18,857 nt of DNA from UKL13-2 sp964417885 (GTDB lineage Bacteria > Pseudomonadota > Gammaproteobacteria > Burkholderiales > Usitatibacteraceae). Of this stretch, positions 14,216 to 18,857 are shown piece by piece. Each line of letters begins with the position of its first letter. Position 1 is the stretch's first letter. The stretch covers positions 1 through 18,857 of the forward strand of contig CAYQKN010000074.1 of NCBI GenBank assembly GCA_964417885.1. The letters run 5' to 3'. The translations under genes were made by a program, and so were the position numbers. The notes below the pieces were generated by a model. The model made no database searches, was not told the DNA's origin, and was given only the letters and a program-made list of their open reading frames with translations.

Positions 14216-16969
14216 CTATTTCAAATCCAGGAACTCCGCCTCAAACTCCGCCGCCGGTAGCGGCCGCGAGAAGAAATATCCCTGGTATTCGTCGCATTCC
14301 AGGTCGCGCAGCACCCGGTACTGGTGCTCGGTCTCGACCCCCTCGGCCACGACATTGAGCTTCAGGCTGTGGGTCATGGCGATGATGGCGCGGATAATCG
14401 CCTCGTCGTTCGGGTCGGCACCGATGTCCTGCACAAACGAGGAATCGACCTTGATGGTGTCGACCGGCAGCTGCTTCAGGTAGGACAGCGATGAATAGCC
14501 GGTGCCGAAATCGTCGATGGCGAGCCCGACGCCCATCTTTCCCAGCCGCGTCAGCAGCTCGGCGGTCTCGTCGATGTTTTTCAGCAGCATGCTTTCGGTC
14601 AGTTCCAGTTCCACCACCCGCGGGTCCAGGTTTGCCGCCTTGGCGGCGGTGTCGATGGCGCGGATCAGGCGGTCGCCGTCGAACATCTGGCCGACCGAGA
14701 GATTGACCGCCAGCTGCAGGTCGCGGCCGGTTTTCTCGCGCCATTCCGCGATCTGGCGGAACGAATGTTCCAGCACCCATTCGCCGATCGGCACGATCAG
14801 GCCCGAATCCTCCGCCACGCCGATGAACTTGTCCGGCTCGATCAGCCCGCGGCGCGGATGCTGCCAGCGAATCAGCGCCTCCATGCCGGTGACGTGGCCG
14901 GTGAGAAACGACACCCGCGGCTGGTAATACAGCAGCAGTTCATTGCGGCGCAGCGCGGTGCGCAGGAAATTCTCGATCGACAAGCGCTCCTGCGCGCGGC
15001 TGTTCATCTCGTGCGAGAAAAACTGGTAGTTGTTGCGTCCTTTCGCCTTGGCGTCGTACATCGCCACGTCGGCGTGCTTCATCAGCGTCTGCGGATCCTG
15101 GCCGTCGAGCGGATAGATGCCGATGCCGATCGAGCAGGAGGTGGTCAGGTGCTGGCCGTTGATCATGATCGGGGCGGCCAGCGACGCGATCATCTTGTCG
15201 GCCACATGCTGCGCGCCTTCCTGGTCCTCCTCGCCGGAACCGCCGGGCAGGTTCTCCAGGATCACGGCGAACTCGTCGCCACCCAGCCGCGCCACGGTAT
15301 CGCTGGCGCGAACGCAGGCCGACAGGCGGGCCGATACGCGCTTCAGCAACTCGTCTCCCACGTCGTGGCCAAGCGAGTCGTTGATGGTCTTGAAGCGATC
15401 GAGGTCAATGAACATGAACGCCAGCCGCGAGCGCTTGCGGGCGGCGTTGGCGACTCCCTGCTCGAGCCGGTCGTTGAGCAGCATGCGGTTGGGCAGGCCG
15501 GTGAGCGGGTCGCGGGTGGCCAGGAACTCGACCCGGTCCTCGGCGATTTTCCGCTTGGTGATATTGGACGTGGTGCCGGTCATGCGCACCGCGCGGCCGC
15601 GTGCGTCGCGCTCGGCGACCTTGCCGTTGGATTGCATCCAGACCCACTCGCGATCCAGCCCCGGTACCCGGTACTCGCATTGAAAATCCGCTGTCTCGCC
15701 CTTGGCGGCGGCAACCAGCGCAGCACGGAAACGCTCGTGGTCATCGGGATGATTCCAGCTCAACACCTCTTCCCCGGTGAACTCCACCCCGGGCCTGTCG
15801 GTCGGCTTCGACCCGAGCAACTTGTCCCAGCCATCGCTGAAATGCACCTGGTTGGCAACCAGGTCCCAGTCCCAGATTGCCAGGTTCGATCCCACCAGCG
15901 CCAGGTCCAGCCGCTCCTTGGCACGATTGATCTCGCGTTCAGCCTTCTTGCGTTCGGTGATGTCCCGGCCGACGCCCAGACAGAATCGCTTGCCGGCAAT
16001 ATCCAGCGGACGGCCGTGGAATGAATAGGGAATGCTGCCGCCGTCTCGCGTCAGCATGTTCGCCTCCAGCGACGTTTCGAGGCCGTCCTCGAAAATGCGG
16101 CGAATCGCCTCGGCCACGGCCGGCCGGTCGGCTTCGGTCACGAACTGCAGCGCCTGCATCTGTTTCAGTTCTTCCGGTTGGTAACCGGTGAGGCTGGCAA
16201 AGCTCTCGTTCCAGCGCACCATGCTGCCGGCCGCGTCGAACATGTAGAACACGCCGGGCAGGCTCTGTATCGCCGCGTCGGAGAAGTTCTTTTCCAGCCG
16301 CAGGGTGGTTTCGGCTGCCTGGCGGGTCTGGATCTCGTCTTCCAGCAGCTGTTCCAGCCGCAGGAACTCTTCCGTCAGCTGGGTGATGCGCTGTTCGGCC
16401 GGTTCGGTGAAATCGCTGTAACCGTCCTGCGTCTCGCGCCGCTCGCTGCGCGCCTGCGCGCGCGCCTCCAGCCGGGCGCTGGTGAGGTCGGCAAGGTTGG
16501 TCAGGGCCTCGAGATCGCGCGCCGTGACGTCGCGCGACACCACGTCAAACACCGCCAGCACGCCGATCAGCTCGCGCTGCGGCGACAGGATCGCGGCCCC
16601 GGCATAAAAGCAAATGTGCGGTTCGCCCGACACCAGAGGATGGTCGCGAAACCGTTTGTCGGCCAGCGCATCGCCGATCACGAAGGTCCTGGCCAGCGGA
16701 TAGCTGGAATCGGCCATCGGCAGGAAAAACGATTCACTGCGGGACAGCGATTGCGCCGGCAGGCCCAGCCTCGCCTTGAACCACTCGCGCCAGGGCAGGG
16801 ACGGCTGGTCCGGCACGTCGAAAAACGAGATCGCGGCCATGGTGGTGTCGAACACCTCCGCCGCGCGCCGCGCCAGCTCGTCGAACGACGCCTCCGGCTG
16901 CGTATCGAGGATTTCGAGGCGCTCCAGGGAATCACGGGATTGCGGCAGGATCAGGTCGCGGGCGTTCAT
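14216..16969 (-). CDS. GAF-PAS-PAS-GGDEF-EAL cyclic-di-GMP enzyme
   Basis: A 917-residue cytosolic signalling protein without membrane segments. Order: GAF-like domain (about 20-168; AISFFD, FVIGDALADKRFRDHPLV, FYAGAAILSP), a helical linker (about 190-225), PAS 1 (about 225-345, ending VGRDITERKKAE), PAS 2 (about 345-475, ending TTSNITKRKIAEDRV), GGDEF (about 475-640) and EAL (about 660-905). The cyclase motif GGDEF is intact (563-567), as is an RxxD inhibitory site (RASD 554-557) five residues before it. The phosphodiesterase motifs are also intact: MEALIRW (from 696), NLSVGQ, ELTES, DDFGTGYSS, EGVET and GYFFSRPL. Either activity, or both, is therefore possible. I use ATG 16969; a TTG at 16987 is in frame. 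Neither has a clear ribosome site. TAAAAT on the minus strand (16994-16999) may be a -10 box. Confidence 0.94.
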   Translation of the reverse strand: MNARDLILPQSRDSLERLEILDTQPEASFDELARRAAEVFDTTMAAISFFDVPDQPSLPWREWFKARLGLPAQSLSRSESFFLPMADSSYPLARTFVIGDALADKRFRDHPLVSGEPHICFYAGAAILSPQRELIGVLAVFDVVSRDVTARDLEALTNLADLTSARLEARAQARSERRETQDGYSDFTEPAEQRITQLTEEFLRLEQLLEDEIQTRQAAETTLRLEKNFSDAAIQSLPGVFYMFDAAGSMVRWNESFASLTGYQPEELKQMQALQFVTEADRPAVAEAIRRIFEDGLETSLEANMLTRDGGSIPYSFHGRPLDIAGKRFCLGVGRDITERKKAEREINRAKERLDLALVGSNLAIWDWDLVANQVHFSDGWDKLLGSKPTDRPGVEFTGEEVLSWNHPDDHERFRAALVAAAKGETADFQCEYRVPGLDREWVWMQSNGKVAERDARGRAVRMTGTTSNITKRKIAEDRVEFLATRDPLTGLPNRMLLNDRLEQGVANAARKRSRLAFMFIDLDRFKTINDSLGHDVGDELLKRVSARLSACVRASDTVARLGGDEFAVILENLPGGSGEEDQEGAQHVADKMIASLAAPIMINGQHLTTSCSIGIGIYPLDGQDPQTLMKHADVAMYDAKAKGRNNYQFFSHEMNSRAQERLSIENFLRTALRRNELLLYYQPRVSFLTGHVTGMEALIRWQHPRRGLIEPDKFIGVAEDSGLIVPIGEWVLEHSFRQIAEWREKTGRDLQLAVNLSVGQMFDGDRLIRAIDTAAKAANLDPRVVELELTESMLLKNIDETAELLTRLGKMGVGLAIDDFGTGYSSLSYLKQLPVDTIKVDSSFVQDIGADPNDEAIIRAIIAMTHSLKLNVVAEGVETEHQYRVLRDLECDEYQGYFFSRPLPAAEFEAEFLDLK

Positions 16970-17060
16970 GCAGGGGGTTCGGGACAATCGGCAATTTTAG
17001 CTGCCGCACGCTGCCAGCGGTGAACCGGCAGATCAACGGTGCCGGCAAAAAGTCGCACGG

Positions 17061-17825
17061 CTAGCGCAGGATGGCGGTGACCGGTGCGTGATCGGAAGGC
17101 CGTTCCAGCTTGCGCGGCTCGAGATCGATCGCGGCACTTTCGCAGCGCGCCGCCACCGGATCGGTCAGCAGGATGTGGTCGATACGCAGGCCAAGATTGC
17201 GCCTGAAGCCGTTCATCCGGTAGTCCCACCAGCTGTAGCTCTTGTCCGGCTGTTCGAACAGGCGGAAGCTGTCCTTCAGTCCCAGCGCCATCAATTTCTG
17301 CAACGCGGCCCGCTCGGGTGCCGAGCACAGCACCTGGCCCTCCCAGGCCTTGGGGTCGTGAACATCGCGATCCTCGGGCGCAATGTTGTAGTCGCCCAGC
17401 AGCGCCACCTCGCCGTAGTCGGCGATCTGCTGCTGCACATAACCGGCCAGCGCCTCCAGCCAGCGCAGCTTGTACTGGTATTTGTCCGAACCCACGCTCT
17501 GGCCGTTCGGCACGTAGATGCAGATCACCCGCAGCCCGTTGACGGTCGCGGCGATCACCCGCTTCTGCTCGTCGGCGAAGCCGGGTATGCCCTTGCTGAC
17601 ATCCTCCGGCCGCGACCGTGACAGGATGGCGACACCGTTGTAGGTTTTCTGCCCGTCGAATACCGCGTGATAGCCGGCATCCTCGATCGCGGCGAGCGGA
17701 AACTTCACATCCTCAAGCTTCAGCTCCTGCAGGCACAGCGCATCGGGCTGATGGCTGCGCAGCCAGTCGAGCACGTGCGGCAGGCGCACGTTGAGCGAAT
17801 TGACGTTCCAGCTCGCGAGTTTCAT
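17061..17825 (-). CDS. xthA: Exodeoxyribonuclease III (AP endonuclease family)
   Basis: Mg-dependent DNA repair enzyme that cuts at abasic sites and degrades 3' ends of duplex DNA. 254 residues, as usual. Motifs of the exonuclease/endonuclease/phosphatase fold: ASWNVNSLNVRLP at the N-terminus (catalytic Asn7), LCLQELKLED (metal-binding Glu), YNGVAILSR, VICIYVPNGQ, LLGDYNIAPEDRDVHDP (catalytic Asp and Asn), YSWWDYRMNGFRRNLGLRIDHIL and the terminal ERPSDHAPV (catalytic Asp-His). ATG 17825 starts the protein at the conserved MKLASWNVNSLN. It lies 29 bp after the DUF4124-glutaredoxin gene and 91 bp before the GGDEF-EAL gene, all on one strand. The gap after it has only a weak 6-bp stem and no terminator. 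Confidence 0.96.
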   Translation of the reverse strand: MKLASWNVNSLNVRLPHVLDWLRSHQPDALCLQELKLEDVKFPLAAIEDAGYHAVFDGQKTYNGVAILSRSRPEDVSKGIPGFADEQKRVIAATVNGLRVICIYVPNGQSVGSDKYQYKLRWLEALAGYVQQQIADYGEVALLGDYNIAPEDRDVHDPKAWEGQVLCSAPERAALQKLMALGLKDSFRLFEQPDKSYSWWDYRMNGFRRNLGLRIDHILLTDPVAARCESAAIDLEPRKLERPSDHAPVTAILR

Positions 17826-17854
17826 CGCGCGCCCGCTGCCACACCGCGCATCGT

Positions 17855-18406
17855 TCAGCGCGGCGTGGTGGTGGCCTTGGGCGCATCCGCCGCCGCGGGC
17901 GGCGTCGCGGGTGCGGGCGGCCGCGGCTGCAGGTTGGGGTTGTTGCGCGGATAGCCGCCCGCGGTCAGCGCCTCATTCCAGGTTTCCTCGGCAAAGCCGC
18001 GAATGATGCGGGTGCCGACCAGCAGCACCGGCACGTCCTGGGCGCCGGTGGCCGCCTTCAGCGCATCGAGCGCCTTCGGGTCCTTTTCAGGGTTCCGGTC
18101 GGTGAACGGCACGCCGCGGGTATTGAGCAGGGCGCGCGCGCCGTCGCAGGTTTCGCCACAGAAGTTGGCGTACAGCACAACCGGGTTTCTTTCGATCGCG
18201 GACTTGACGGCGTAGGGCAAGTTGTCGACACCGGGACTGGAATCCATCATCTTCTTCTGCTCGACGTTTTTCACGTCCTTCGGCGGCGGCTGGTCGGAGT
18301 AGGTGACCTTGCCGTCCTTGTCCACCCATTTGTACAACTGCTGGGCATCAACCGGCGTCATCGCCAGGCCGGCCGCTGCACAGATCACAAGCAGAAAAAG
18401 ACGCAT
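17855..18406 (-). CDS. Exported DUF4124 protein with glutaredoxin-like domain
   Basis: 183 residues. A signal peptide (about 1-21, ending TPVDA) is followed by a DUF4124 segment (QLYKWVDKDGKVTYSDQPPP, 22-42), a linker, and a glutaredoxin-like domain (about 75-150: PVVLYANFCGETCDGARALL, NTRGVPFTDRN, VPVLLVGTRIIRGFAEETW, AGGYP). The cysteines are Cys83 and Cys87, a C-x3-C spacing rather than the usual C-x2-C; I believe this spacing recurs in this protein type. The tail (about 155-183) is Pro/Ala-rich and probably disordered. It probably acts in the periplasm in thiol redox or protein folding, but no substrate is known. GAGGAG (18413-18418) precedes ATG 18406 at 6 nt. It lies between the oligopeptidase gene and xthA. 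Confidence 0.87.
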   Translation of the reverse strand: MRLFLLVICAAAGLAMTPVDAQQLYKWVDKDGKVTYSDQPPPKDVKNVEQKKMMDSSPGVDNLPYAVKSAIERNPVVLYANFCGETCDGARALLNTRGVPFTDRNPEKDPKALDALKAATGAQDVPVLLVGTRIIRGFAEETWNEALTAGGYPRNNPNLQPRPPAPATPPAAADAPKATTTPR

Positions 18407-18456
18407 GACTGACTCCTCGAATTATTGTCTACCGTGGATCGCCGCCGCTTGCGCGA

Positions 18457-18857
18457 CTACGCCGCCAGCTTCATTCCATTATGGCGCAACAGCGGCTCCA
18501 TGTCCGGCTTGCGGCCGCGAAAGGCGGTAAACGATTCCATTGCCGGCCGGCTGCCGCCGCGACCCAGCACCTCGTGGCGGAAGCGCGCGCCGGTCTCCGG
18601 ATTGAGCACGCCGGTTTCCTCGAAGGCGGCATAGGCGTCGGCAGACAGCACCTCGGCCCATTTATAGCTGTAGTAGCCGGCCGCGTAGCCGCCGCCGAAA
18701 ATGTGGCCGAACGACTGCGCGGTGCGGGCGAATGGCGGATAGCGGACCACCGCCACCGCCGCGCGCACCTGATCCACCAGGCGCTGCAGGTCATCCGCAG
18801 CCGGGTCGAATTCCGCGTGCAGGCGCATGTCGAACAGGCCGAACTCCAGCTGGCGCA
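18457..18857 (-). CDS. prlC: M3-family oligopeptidase A, C-terminal part (truncated by window edge)
   Basis: Zinc metallopeptidase of the thimet oligopeptidase family that degrades cytosolic peptides, including cleaved signal peptides. Only the last 133 residues or so are present, read in from the right edge (QLEFGLFDMRLH). The segment SFGHIFGGGYAAGYYSYKWAEVLSADAY is the conserved C-terminal substrate-binding region, and ETGARFRHEVLGRGGSRPAME, RGRKPDMEPLLRHNG is the family's typical tail. The HExxH zinc site lies outside the window, so catalytic integrity cannot be judged. The next gene starts 50 bp downstream on the same strand. The gene symbol follows the E. coli homologue. Confidence 0.93.
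   Translation of the reverse strand, partial: RQLEFGLFDMRLHAEFDPAADDLQRLVDQVRAAVAVVRYPPFARTAQSFGHIFGGGYAAGYYSYKWAEVLSADAYAAFEETGVLNPETGARFRHEVLGRGGSRPAMESFTAFRGRKPDMEPLLRHNGMKLAA

Noticed and set aside
14765..17023. Long plus-strand open frames (419 and 281 codons)
   Set aside because: Antisense to the GGDEF-EAL gene, whose motifs are complete.
17000..17060. Terminator after xthA
   Set aside because: Only a 6-bp CCGGCA/TGCCGG stem with a long loop and no T-run.

Overview
The window is high-GC proteobacterial DNA. Gene content and order (a gap-pgk-pyk cluster with a class II fba, rdgB overlapping hemW, xthA beside a DUF4124/glutaredoxin gene and an M3 oligopeptidase) fit a Betaproteobacterium of Burkholderiales type or a Xanthomonadales-like Gammaproteobacterium. 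I cannot decide between them from the window alone. A run of exactly 100 N (7590-7689) inside a tandem repeat shows this is scaffolded draft sequence.

Layout. (1) 1-521, minus: 5' part of the class II fructose-bisphosphate aldolase gene, cut by the window edge. (2) 621-7103, accessory-looking block: an XRE-type regulator diverging from a small secreted Cys-containing protein, with a perfect palindrome between them; a membrane-bound CadC/ToxR-like regulator with a TolB-like propeller; diverging from it, a secreted beta-propeller protein with two 150-residue tandem domains, coupled to a DUF805-like membrane protein; then creA. (3) 7153-7848: a 68-residue membrane ORF and an array of 76-bp two-hairpin repeats that ends inside the 3' end of pyk. 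(4) 7828-12203, minus: pyk, pgk, a lipoprotein gene and gap, i.e. lower glycolysis/gluconeogenesis, read gap to pyk from a promoter near 12253-12281. (5) 12334-14126, plus: rdgB (nucleotide-pool sanitation) and hemW (heme chaperone), overlapping by 4 nt. (6) 14216-18857, minus: an M3 oligopeptidase (partial), a DUF4124-glutaredoxin protein, exodeoxyribonuclease III and a large GAF-PAS-PAS-GGDEF-EAL c-di-GMP enzyme, all in one direction.

Most genes are ordinary housekeeping. The unusual material is non-coding: the 76-bp array fused to the pyk 3' end; a 56-bp palindromic element present twice, each time between the 3' ends of convergent genes (REP-like); a hairpin enclosing both Shine-Dalgarno and start codon of the secreted propeller gene; and a palindromic operator candidate next to the XRE gene. 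No CRISPR array, tRNA, rRNA, transposase or phage gene was seen. I did not find a convincing undescribed multi-gene defence or metabolic system; the repeat array is the best candidate for something new.
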